In this document: positions 11,685 through 23,027 of the stretch, piece by piece
Layout of the letters: each line of letters starts with the position of its first letter
How positions within the stretch are numbered: the first letter of the stretch is position 1
Origin: Acanthopleura granulata
Lineage: Eukaryota > Mollusca > Polyplacophora > Chitonida > Chitonidae
Direction of reading: 5' to 3'
Length of the DNA stretch: 64,000 nucleotides
NCBI GenBank assembly: GCA_016165875.1
Contig: JABBOT010000004.1
Location: 4,595,351-4,659,350, forward strand
Made by a program: the position numbers and the translations under genes
The notes under the pieces: model-generated
Databases searched by the model: none
Seen by the model: only the letters and a program-made list of their open reading frames with translations
What the model was told of the DNA's origin: nothing

Positions 11685-14070
11685 AGATGTCGATATTCAC
11701 AATCTAGTGGTCATTCATGTCAACAGTACTGGTATAACTCCGATGCACAAGTTTTAACCTGCAGACTCGGAATGTCCAGCCAATACTTATTCTTCAAGGC
11801 AAAGATATACATATGTTGTATCCAGCAATTTCAGGATTATATGCCAACAACCCCCATCCATATGACGTATATACACGTGGCCTTTGTGTCTAACTTAAAG
11901 GTTCCACACTTGTTTGAATCCATCCCCAGTGATTGGTGAGTGAGAGGCCCAGTGAAAATCTGAATGGATAATACACCTTTGCCAAACAGTCCCGTAAGTG
12001 GTAGCCTTCGTCCCATGGGGACTAACCATCATCGGCGAATCAGTTCTATATTTGCATTATTTCACGACCCTGTGCCGTTAGTTAATTATATATCTACTGG
12101 TCTGGGTTTGTAATTGATTGCTTATTGATAACTTTTGAAACGGTGATTACCTGTGGACAGAGCCATTAATTCTTACCAATTCCCATTGCTGCCGTTTGCT
12201 CACACACGTATCGGACCGTGAATTGTACCAACATTAATAACGTATCAGGGTTATTAGTGCTGGGGGTTAAAGGTATATTTCGTCTTGAATTACTTCAAGG
12301 TGACTAACCCGGAGATTTCTCTCCAGTGTTTAACCAGTTATACATGCTGCATTAAAAATCAAATTGGCACGGGAAATTGAAATTCATACAGTTAAGTGTT
12401 GCCTGTTACCTGGATAAATTCACAGTAAGCCTAGTTTATATGCAAAGATTTATCAAAGTTAATTGCTTCTCAGGTCAACATTTTTAATTATTGAACCTGC
12501 GATTGTAACAATCAGTCTGTGCTGAATAAATTGGTGACGTAAAAGTTACTCTCTTCATACCTTTTTTCTATAAGTATTGAAAGTGACTTATTTAACGGGT
12601 AAAAATGCTTTCGTCGAACACCGGCAAACAACATCAACATATGATTGATTCAATCCTGGTTTAAGATTTTATCATTTTACTCAGTTTAATTCTGCAAACT
12701 AAACTCTAATAGAAAAATAATGGAGTACAAATTTACAACGCCGGTATTGGTTCTCAAACGAATCGGGACATTCAAGAGCATGTCAACGTACGGTTTTAAA
12801 ACTTGAAAACTTAAGGTTTAAGGCTTCTAGGTCGCTCGGTTGAAGTATCACTCGATATTATGAACAATTTGGCATAACAAATATAGCGACAATTTCAGTC
12901 TTTCATTTGGTGGAATTTGATATGACAGTGTTCAGTTTGACAAGAGCTAACAATTCTCCTCATTTTAAAATTAAATGTAATTACTGATCATAAAACTAAC
13001 ATGGTACACGATTTGGATACTGATTTTGTTCATCCGCCCGTATCATTTCTTGCGTCTTTCCCACATCATTGAAAACTGTTTACTCATTCTCTTTGCATTG
13101 GTATACGTTTTATTTTTTTATTTTATATACTTTCTTCTTTGATGGTTTGTATTAAATGTCGTTTTCGAAACTGGTCTTGTGATTATTGACCTGGAACGCC
13201 TATTTTGATTGATATGCCTTTTATAAAAATGTTTGCTTCGACGCCTCGAACCGTTACTTTCGAATCCATAGTTTTAATCTGACTATAACTGACTAGGAGT
13301 TGGTTATAACTGCCCTGGCATCATCAACGTGCGTTTTTATTGCAGTGACAACTTACTCTACAGTTTCATTGTGAAAATGGTAGGCTAAACGTCGGACTAA
13401 GATTCATGGGAATGTAAATAAGCCCATTCATGCTTAATTTGTGATTACAAAAATTTCGTGTATTGCATATAAAATGTCTAGCAATTGTTAGGTTGGTTAT
13501 ATATGCTGACTGTGATACGGCAGATTAATATCAGTATGTGCATTAGTGGGACTAGGCTGGTTTGAACTATGGAATATCTGAAATTCCTGCCATCACACAT
13601 GTGAATGGGATGTCACATTAAAGAGAATCAGATTAAATCGTTCATGTCTATTCTACCTCCATCCAGAACATAATTCATCCAGTGTCATCGGTGGCCCAGC
13701 CCATTCAGTCTGGGACAGGTCGCTGCGCTCATCCCTGTACCACCTATACTCGTGGAGTTAATTGTCTTTAGCTAACTGTCCTATTGAGAGTAATCAACCG
13801 CACACTATCCAGCTCATGCAAGTTAACAGTTTTATGTGTTTGTTTAGGTTGTTTCACAGGCCATTGTAAGAGACACAGTTCAGTACAGCTTATATCCAAG
13901 CGAAAGCGTTTTTCCCGCCGCAGCCAATCAGTCACTACGGAATGGAATCGCAGGATGGAATTCTGTTTAATTCTGCGTGGGCCATCTGCGTCTTTCTGTC
14001 AGGTTGTTTATCTTGTAAATGGCGATGAGCTGTGTTCATCCAGAAAACCCCAGTTTTATCTACTCACAAT

Positions 14071-14212
14071 TTATTTCACTGGCGTTTTTACGCCCTAGTC
14101 AAGAATATTTCACTTATACGAAAGCAGTCAGCATTATGGTGGGAGGAATCCGTGCAGAGCTCGGGTGAAACCCACGACCATCCGCTGTTGGCCGACCTTT
14201 CCACTTACGAAT
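14071..14212 (-). repeat. SINE fragment (common family), 3' half
   Basis: Read on the minus strand, this carries the family tail region: the complement of CAAGAATATTTCACTTATAC, then the GGGTTTCACCCGAGC and CGGATGG blocks. It lacks the tRNA-like head. Confidence 0.8.
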
Positions 14213-15127
14213 CCACCCATAGAAATAACTGCATGTATGTGTAAATTAAACATTGCCGAATGCGGGTACGAATCATTCAAACAAGCAGGCAAACATACAT
14301 AAAATAAAATAAAAATAAAACTCAGATTTACCTTTTGTACATCGAAACATAAGTTCCTCTGTGTTATTTTTACTGTCATAGAGCTCATACTCACACATCA
14401 AATCTGTTCCAAGAGAATAAAGTTTATTTTCATGGAATATATGTCGTGAGTTATGCATTTAGATTCATTATATGGTGAATGGATATAATACATTTTTTAA
14501 CTTTAAAGCGGTGGAGAGGCGGTGTTGGGAGGGAGTGGTATTGGCCTATACTATGACAAAACAGTGCTCGATACTCCTTTATCCAAAACTGGCCAACGAT
14601 AAAATGTAGAAATCATGCACTATTTTCAAAGGCGCATAAAATACACAAGCGAGTTACTATTAAACAAACAAAACAAGGGGTAATGTGAGTAATGAGACAC
14701 CCATTTATCACTCGCTCAGATGAATAATCCCAAATGCTTCAGCGAGTGTTTTCTGCCCGGCGGGAATATATACATTTAGGGGCAGTCCATCTCCAGTCAC
14801 GCGGAGTGAGCAGATAATAATCACAGTTGCGGCCCTTGGCCAAGGGGTTTGTCTATAATGTGGTAACATGGATGAGCTTATTTATAGGCCTGTGTGCTTT
14901 GTCTGTTCTGTATTGCTGATGTATCAGTATCCTACCGATAACACTTTACATAACACTTGAGCTGATGAACCGTTTCAGCTGTCGGTATATACACATGGAT
15001 TATATCAGAGGACCTAAACCAAAAACCGCTAATGTGTCGAATGAATATTCTGTGTTACTAAAATAGCGTACAATGGGCACGGCTGCTATGAAATATTATT
15101 TTAATATATCAAACATCCGATTAAACT

Positions 15128-16060
15128 TTACCTCTGGAGAAAATACAGACTCTGGGAGAAGCAGAGAGCATATTACCTTAAAGACAAGAACTCTAGGATG
15201 TGCAGAGGTAAACATTACTTTAAAAGAAAAAGACAGGAAAAAATATAACCAAAGTTACTTCAGAAGAGGGGTCCATACAGGCCTAAACGGGTATAAGCAT
15301 TTTTTAATGACGTTCTTGGTAACTGTATATATATCATCTTTTAGTCTGGAATTCTTACGAGACCATAGGATACGCCATTTTAGAGAAAACGGAAACACAA
15401 TGTCACGTCATAAGTACCCTATGCTCTTCATTACTAGGGGCGAGATACTCCTTTGTCTGCGAAATACGTTCCCTTTTATTATTACAATCGAAGGTCACGC
15501 ACTGCAGCCTTCTGGTTGAGACCTTGGAGAATAACCCCACACGTATTGCACCACCACTTTCTCGTTGAAAATGGCTTTAAAATATATCAAAATTGTCTCG
15601 TAATCACAATGAAACCAGTTGATTAACACTACCTCTTTATTTCAAAGTGGTGAACTGGGTACGTATGAGGTCACAGCGGAAACAGATGCCTTCCCAGGTA
15701 GTAGAAACACCTCGCCCTTGATTGGTTAACATTGAGAGTGTGGCGGCACGTTCGATATTCCCCACGTGGGCTTTCTTGTTTACTTTGAATTGAGATAACT
15801 CAGTTATCATACATCATAAAAATAAAGTTTTTAGAACTATGAACAGGATTCTTTATCGTTACATATATACATTTGGTCTAGTGTTGTCTTTTCTTTTAAG
15901 AAATCTGGGAGAAGAAATAAAATTGTTTTGAACACAAGAACTCTAGGAGGTGCAGAGGAAAATATTACTTTTAAAGAAACTCTGTGAGACGCAGAGAGCA
16001 AATAAACTTAACTCAGGGTTTATGGGAGGTGCAGACATGACATTTAATAAACTGTGCGAG
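15128..16060. repeat. Degenerate dispersed repeats containing AGAACTCTAGGAGGTGCAGA
   Basis: Related blocks occur at about 15135-15235 and 15900-16050. They share CTCTGGGAGAAGCAGAG-like, AAGAACTCTAGGA and TGCAGAGG..AA.ATTACTTT segments. The 148-codon ORF at 15073-15519 crosses the first block and is probably chance. The family is unknown. Confidence 0.45.
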
Positions 16061-16640
16061 GGTCAGAATCCATATTACAGTCAACAAAACTCTTCATAGC
16101 AAAGCTGATCAATTATCAACAAATCACCAAATAGTTATCAATTAATTTTAAAACTGTCGAAGCTTTATGTGTTTTAAAATTTATGTTGATCCTGTTGTGC
16201 TGATTTATCTTGGTAAGATAGCCGCTGAAGATACGGTGTCATGTGACTGAAATCACAAAAATTAGGGAACAGTATCAGATTCGAGGGTGAGTGTGGGTTG
16301 GATAACAATTTAACATCAATTTGCACTCGAATAATGAGACATCTGGTCGGCAAAATTTTAATGTGTGAGATGTTCCTGTTGTGAAAAGGTTATAAACAGA
16401 TTATGATTGCAAATTCTGTAAATACAAGATAATAACTCACAACTGAGGCACTGTTCATTAAGAAGGTTACAAAATGCTCTTTTGAAGACAAAAGCCTGTT
16501 TGAATTTGTATGAATACGTAGCTGAACTGTCTTCATCTGAGGTATGGAGCATTGTGCGGCCGCCTGAGGATCTGAAGACGCTCATGCTTTTAAGCTTATG
16601 GGACACTGACCAATCAGAGAACTAAGAGATATCAGCTGTT

Positions 16641-16788
16641 TATATTTATTTACTTATTTATTTATTTATTTGATTGGTGTTTTACGCCGTACTCAAGAAT
16701 ATTTCACTTATACAACGACGGCCACCATTATGGTTGGAGAAAACCGGGCAGAGCCCGGGAAAACCCACGACCATCCGCATTTTGCTAG
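16641..16788 (-). repeat. SINE fragment (common family), 3' half with ATTT-rich tail
   Basis: On the plus strand it reads (TTTA)n, then TTGATTGGTGTTTTACGCCG, TACTCAAGAATATTTCACTT and GAAAACCGGGCAGAGCCCGG. It stops at about CCATCCGCA. It is oriented minus and truncated before the tRNA head. Confidence 0.88.
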
Positions 16789-16860
16789 TGTCACCCACCC
16801 CTGGCTGAGATATGGATATTCAGCGTGGAATCAAGGGTTGGTGGAATGAATGTACTCAAC

Positions 16861-17914
16861 ACCTGTAAATAGGATTACATTACTTTAATCCGAAGCCTCG
16901 AAATCGGCGTTATTACAGAAGGAAAAGCACATCGCAGAACCGGTGCTCAATTCATCAGATAAAACGAACAACTATTACTACATTCATGGTAATGTTTACC
17001 CATTGGAGAACAATGCTGGGATGCTTAAAAACTTTTTCTATTATCTCGTCACAGTTAAACTTGCGTCATATCTCTTGACTACACTTGACAACAATAAGAC
17101 AGATTATCTTTTCGGTATTTTACGGTAATACAGCTTCCGCCTCTTGTTACGTGACTCAGGCGTACACAAATCAGCATGAGATATCTTTATGAATAAACTT
17201 CTCTGACAATAACTGTTTCTGTCAATTCTTAACTGACTTAGAACCTTATATACCGTACTATTTGGAAGCACAGATTATCAGAAATACATATACTGAGCAT
17301 TACTGCATTACCGTGTACTTGCGCATAAGCCTAACACAAATGGGCATAAAAAATATCTAACATTACTAATTGAACAGTTCCAACATTGCAATTAACTGAA
17401 AAATTCAAAACAATCTGCTGTTAGTCCTTCCATTAATATTCCTTATTCTCCAAAATGTGTGGACCGGCGCTACCTCACTAATGATGGGCTACGCCTAGAA
17501 CTTGTGACATCACGTAATGGTTTACATATGTGGAGTTAATTTAAGGCTAGTTATAAAACTAATGCAGCAAAATTATCTCTCCGACATTGGTGTTTACGCC
17601 AAAGAAACCTATTACCAGTTACATTTCCTTCCTTTTCATACAACTATATACTTCACATCTGTTATATCATAGAACAGCAGAAGACTATGCGCATCAGTCC
17701 CGCTCTCCTACATACAACGAAGGTTGTTCACATCATTATTATTTACTGTAAAAATCTACTTATTTCTGACTGAGAAACAATCCAGTTATTACACGGAGTT
17801 GTTCCTTGAACATTGTTACCATGATCATAACATCTTATGGTATTTTACGTACCTGTAAATAGGATTACATTACTTTAATCCGAAGCCTCGAAATCGGCGT
17901 TATTACAGAAGGAA
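16861..17914. repeat. Pair of exact 64-bp direct repeats 990 bp apart
   Basis: Positions 16861-16924 and 17851-17914 are identical and contain CCGAAGCCTCGAAATCGGCG. Similarity continues for about 20 bp with small indels (AAAGCACATCGCAGAAC versus AGCACACTGCAGAAC). The sequence between them has no recognisable coding potential. The pair could be ends of a short element or a local segmental duplication. Confidence 0.8.
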
Positions 17915-18210
17915 GCACACTGCAGAACGGGGCTGTTAGCAAAACTAAGCTTAGTGAAAATAACCCGAAAGCGGACTAGATCTGTATAATAGAGCATGCC
18001 TTTACAAACATACGATCACAATTGTTCACAGTTGTAACTATAATTATATGCACTATTCCCAGGTAACTATACAGTATAGAACATTATCATAAATCGATGA
18101 AACAAAGTACATTTCTGCAATTATTTCTCTCGAATAAACAAAAAAGAGAGGGGGGGGGTGGCATTCTGGACCATTAGCGTAAATATCAGTACTTGTATAA
18201 CGTCACACTA

Positions 18211-18353
18211 GCAGACCTTCCCACGTACGGCAGGAGAGGAAGTCAGCATGAGCTGGACTTGAGCTCATAGCGATCGCACTGGTGGAAGGCTTCTGGGTCA
18301 TTACGCTGCGCTAGCGCGCTAACCGACTGAGCCACGACGCACCCCCCCCCCCC
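18211..18353 (-). repeat. SINE (common family), 5' half, preceded by G12 on its own strand
   Basis: On the minus strand it starts with 12 guanines (18342-18353), then TGCGTCGTGGCTCAGTCGGT with an A box and GAGCTCAAGTCC as B box. It breaks off after CCGTACGTGGGAAGGTCTGC. The 3' half is absent. Confidence 0.88.
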
Positions 18354-19839
18354 AGCTGTTCATAAGTTGTGACGTAAATCTTCTGAGTTGAATGCCAATG
18401 TGACATGTAAATAGTATGTAGTAACTAGTACCTGCATGAATAAGACTACAAATTATTTCCAGACCATTGTGTTTCATGCTATTCAATGGAGCGCGGTCAA
18501 ATGTCAAGTTCAAGTGTCGTAATGGCTGTTAGAAAAAATACTTCACCTAAATAATCATAATGCCTATCCTTTTTGGCAAACTTAACTCAGAACATATACT
18601 GTGGTTCACTGTATATGCCAAAGAAAATGTAGTGGAAAAGGAAAAAATCATAAAAGGTAGGAAGTAAATAGAATGAATGTCAGTGTCCTGATGTCAGTTT
18701 TTTTTTTTGCAGTGTTTTTTCTTTGCAAAATTTTAATAGATTTAATACCCCTACAAACATTCCAGAGACAAAGAAGAGTGGTAATAAAGAGGAGTTTAAA
18801 AATGGTGTTTTTTTCTAAGTTTGATCGATAAATTACCAGAACATGCTGAAATTTTAGCATAGATATCCTCACAGCGTTTTTTTCTTTGATTGTTTTTTAA
18901 CTCCATGTCCAAGTATATTTAGGATAACCAGTAGGATATTATGGGTGGAAGAAACCGCAGTACTTAGAATAAATTCACGACTTTTGCCAAGTTATGCCAG
19001 ATTTTTGTGACTAAATTTTGTTTAAACTATAGTGATCGGGGCTTCTGAGTAACTATTGAAGAACTTAGTACATGAATAGTTAGAGTAAAACGCTAACTGA
19101 GGTAAGTTAACAAGGGACGTACCTGTAAACATTTGCGATAAATTACTCTGTAGTCGCTGCTCAGGTTTTATTCCCTAAGCATGATAGAGTTTTTGTGCAA
19201 ATAGCGCGAATATAAAGTATGGCCGTTTTTTCATTAGCACTCGGCATGAGCGTCCTTCTTACGGTACTACAGCCGGTCCGCCATTGATAAAAAGGGTCAC
19301 AACTTGAATCCAGCTGTTTGTATTTTGGCTGTGACTTTAAATCATCAAGTTTGCTATAGGTAGCTGGTGAACGGTAAAGTGGTTTACTCAAGTCAGACTA
19401 GTTTCTTTCACCTGCCGAAGTGATGAATTCTTGAGTTAGGCATTGTTGTAACGGTACAACTTTGCTAAAATGATTAGCAAATGGCTTGTTCAACTCTCAG
19501 ACAGCGATAGACCTTACACAACATCAAACAGGGAAACATGAAGGCGCTTGAATAAGTTCAATACATATATTTGAGCAAAATACACAAGCAGTACAACTGA
19601 CGATAATATACAAAAACAATACAGATAATTACAAAATATATAGTTTCTTACTGATGATGGCTTCCAAATCTGTGTGGAATATTCCGGCTTCCAAAGGCGA
19701 GTCACTCCACGTAAATATGGAATCCACAGTTCACGGGAATTCTCCAGTCGAAAGTAGCCAAGTAATCACTTGGCGCAAACTCGTCTATTAACAGTTCGGA
19801 TCTGCTTCTGTGTTGCATTTTTCTTATTAGGTAGGTCGC

Positions 19840-20280
19840 TTTGCATCCGCTACAATTTCCGACTACCTAACGCCCACTGTTAGGTCATAATAAACTCGAG
19901 CTAACTCCACAAAGACCTCGGTAACTCGAGAAGGCGCCATGTTTGATGACGCAAAACATGGGTAAAACTCTGTCTGTAAATTTTATCCTAGGGTGTACAC
20001 TCTGTTGTAGCAAGTTGTTCATTCTTTAGAGCAATATCTAGACGATGGAGGCATTTGATCCTCTTAAACAACAGAAGAATTTCACATTCGTTTGCAACAA
20101 CTGTTGTGAAGGCTGGTGACATAGCTAAGCAAAAGATCCTAGGATAAAATTTAACGATCGGGATGCTTAATTTATTAAACATGACGAACCTTAGTGTGCA
20201 CCGAGAGAGATAGAATTTGCTAACATTTTATTATGACTTAACCGTTGACGTGATGGGTCGGAACTTGCAGCGGATGCAAA
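19840..20280. repeat. Long imperfect inverted repeat (fold-back structure)
   Basis: The left arm (19840-19992) and right arm (20138-20280) are reverse complements with scattered differences. Anchors are TTTGCATCCGCT..CAA at the outer ends, GTTA.GTCATAATAAA, CTCGGT, CATGTTT, and a perfect 16-bp TAAATTTTATCCTAGG at the inner ends. The spacer is 145 bp (19993-20137). This is typical of a fold-back MITE or a decayed hairpin element. I saw no clear target-site duplication. Confidence 0.8.
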
Positions 20281-20878
20281 GGCCATGTGATGACTTGGCT
20301 AATCGAAGGATGACAGTCCTGTAATTGACAAACAGCAGTGGGCACGGCACACCGACCATGGTTTATAACCAACTCCCTGTCAGTGTGTAACTTCCCACGG
20401 CAGACGGGTTGACAATAGCATCAGTGATGGCGAGCTGGCGATGTATGTTTCAGTCCTCGGAAATATACACAAAGTCATTTGTACAGTAAATTGGCACGAC
20501 ATGTACGTAATCGCACAAAGAGACAAAGAGACAAAAGCTTCAAAATAACGTCTCAGAAAAATGGTAAATATATGACTGCTCTCAAGTGGACTTGAGTAAA
20601 AGATTGCCAGCTTTACAACTTCCTAGCTCATATTTATAGACTAACGTAAAGGAAATTGTGGATGGTTTGATCGTAAGCATGTTTACAACATGGGCGCATT
20701 TTTCCAGGACGCACTCTCTATGTACAATGACACGAAACTCATAAACACCGAAGCCTCGAGAACGCGCGATTGAAATCCAATGCAGGCTATAACGTACATA
20801 GAGGTCAAACACTGACGGGTTAGCGCTAAAACTGATAAGAAATATAATACAACATTTTAAAGAAGGGGTTCTTAACAA

Positions 20879-21070
20879 TTATTTCACTTATACGAAGACG
20901 GCCACCTTTATGGTAGGAAACCGGGCAGAGCTCGGAGGAAACCCATGACCATTCACAGGTTGCTGGCTGACCGTCCCACGCACGGCAGGAGAGGAACTCA
21001 CAGCGACCGCATTGGTGAGAGGCACCTGAGCCATTACTCTAGAGCGTTTACCACTTCGAGCCACGGTGCT
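20879..21070 (-). repeat. SINE (common family)
   Basis: On the plus strand the order is ATTTCACTTATACGAAGACG, AAACCGGGCAGAGCTCGG, CAGGTTGCTGGCTGACC, CAGCGACCGCATTGGTGAGA and GAGCCACGG, so the element lies on the minus strand. It lacks the A-rich tail and is diverged. Confidence 0.85.
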
Positions 21071-22009
21071 ATAAAATAAGTTTGAAATTATACTATTAGA
21101 ATTTTAAAAGGTTTATAACTATATAATATAGTTTACCACTGGTGACACCTTATAGGTTGCAATGGTCCTGGTTCGAATTGCACCCTTTTTTGTCATTTGG
21201 CATCCAATTTCATCTTAACCCTTATTAGAAAAAGAGAAAAACCTTGACCAGAAGAGGAGATGTGCCACCTAACTAGGAACAAGATTCTTACTTTTTGTCA
21301 GTAATTTTCATTTTACGTCTGATTTATGCGTTTATTAATGCAAAATTTTAATGCCGTAAATATAGTATGTCATTTGCTAATGTCACTTTTGCTATCAGAA
21401 CAGGATTTACAAAAAATCGATTGAAATGAGTAGCTAATGCGTGCATTTAACAACGGCAATAAAAGCATGATCGTGAATGTTGTTGAACTAGTTGTCGAAT
21501 CTGGAGAAACTTCATCTTTTGATAACAGTTTTCCGCCCAAGGGTAGTTTTATCTGATGAAGACATTCGTTTACAAAAAAAACTTTGGAATTTGTTACACA
21601 CATCCATAAATAGTATCTATATAACAGATCTATACATTGTGTTGATCATGAACACTATCTTGTCATCACATGAAGAAAAACAAAACAACTCCTTAGATTT
21701 CTTCTGAATTGCCACGGTGAACGTATTCCGGCTTTTATAAGCCAGTTCTCTCGGGGCGGTATGGTGACATGGCATTCAAAATGTTCGCTATTCAACCATT
21801 AGTACAACCATCAAAACAAGAACTGAGTGTATGTCAGACGCACAGTCCAACCTGTGGTTTTAACATACACGCGCCAAATTCTAGAACTGAAAGCTGTTAA
21901 AGTCATTCGGCTGCTTTATAAGCAATATATATCTTTTCAAAATTGGAACCCTTGTATGAAACCATATGAATTCTACTTAGTTCAACAGAAAATGGCTACG
22001 TTAAGTTTG

Positions 22010-22620
22010 TTGCCATGGAAACCAGAAATTTGATTGAAATAGCCCCCAGTTTATACATTTTTTTATTTATCATTTGACGATTTAAGTCGTACTCAAGAAT
22101 ATTTCACCTTTTCAGCACAATAGGAGGAAACCGGGAAGAGTCCGGAAGAAACCTACAATTATCCGAAGGTTGCTGGCAGACCCACCCCAATTAAATACCT
22201 TATTAAATACCGCCGGAGAGGAAGTCAGCATGACAAACTCTCACCGACCGCTTTGGTGAGAGGCTCCTGAGTCATTGTGTTGAGTTAGCAAGCTAACATC
22301 TCGGCCACGGAGGACCCCGATATGAATAAGAATATAATAAACAACAGTGACTACTATTGTTCTCATATCATTGATACTTTCATCCCTATAGCTAGACATT
22401 TGCCATGGAAACCAGAAACTTGACCAAAACATGCAGCCTTAAATAGGAATAAAATTCACCTAAATGTCAACTCACATACCAACAATGAAATCATTATCCG
22501 AATCATTATCTCTGACTTATGTTGAGACCACAAGGTTATTACCTCCTATTTCCAATCGGTTGACACTGAAACAAGAAATCTGATCAATCCGGCAGTCATC
22601 GGTTTCCTCAACCAATAAAA
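22010..22620. repeat. Diverged repeated blocks around TGCCATGGAAACCAGAAA
   Basis: TTGCCATGGAAACCAGAAA followed by a TTGA-type continuation occurs at about 22010 and 22400. A weaker relative (GAAACAAGAAATCTGATCAA) lies near 22567, and two of the three are followed by AATAAAATTCA. The SINE at 22059-22319 lies between the first two. This suggests an old tandem or segmental duplication later split by a SINE. Confidence 0.45.
22059..22319 (-). repeat. SINE (common family), diverged but near full length
   Basis: It starts with an ATTT-rich tail on the plus strand, then GTCGTACTCAAGAATATTTC, AAACCGGGAAGAGTCCGG, GGTTGCTGGCAGACC, GGAGAGGAAGTCAGCATG and TCGGCCACGG. It sits between two copies of a GCCATGGAAACCAGAAA-type repeat. 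Confidence 0.82.
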
Positions 22621-22810
22621 TTCATTACCTTGATGTATGTGTAATATTCTTGAGTATATATAGATAAATAACTGAAAAACTGTAAAAAAATTTTGAGCCT
22701 GTAAGGTGTGAGTTCAGGTCTCACTTTTGACACTTTTTCACCAGTAATGGTCCAGAATTTTAAATAATGTACATTCATCTCAAACTATACATTTGTGATT
22801 CCTTGCTGAC

Positions 22811-23027
22811 TAAAGCACTAGACGACCCTCATTCCTCCTTTACAGAGTGTGAAGTTCTTTGGAGACCACTTGTTTTTCACCATTATGATGTATTGCACAT
22901 GTGGGAAAGTTCTCTGTGCAGGTACTTACCAATGGTCCGTGGTTTCCTCCAATCATAAAACTGACTCCCATCGCGCTGGTTTCTTGAATCTGTCTTTCTA
23001 GACAAGAATCAAATAAACAAATAAATC
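22811..23027 (+). repeat. Old, diverged SINE (common family)
   Basis: Order and spacing match the common SINE loosely: GTGGGAAAGTTCTCTG, GTCCGTGGTTTCCTCCAATC, then CAAATAAACAAATAAAT. Many substitutions and indels are present. A small related fragment (GACATGTGGGAAAGTTCTCT) recurs at about 26250 inside a BRICHOS-gene intron. Confidence 0.55.

Noticed and set aside
15073..15519. 148-codon plus-strand ORF
   Set aside because: It covers degenerate repeat blocks, has no recognisable domain and no splice context, and is most likely chance.
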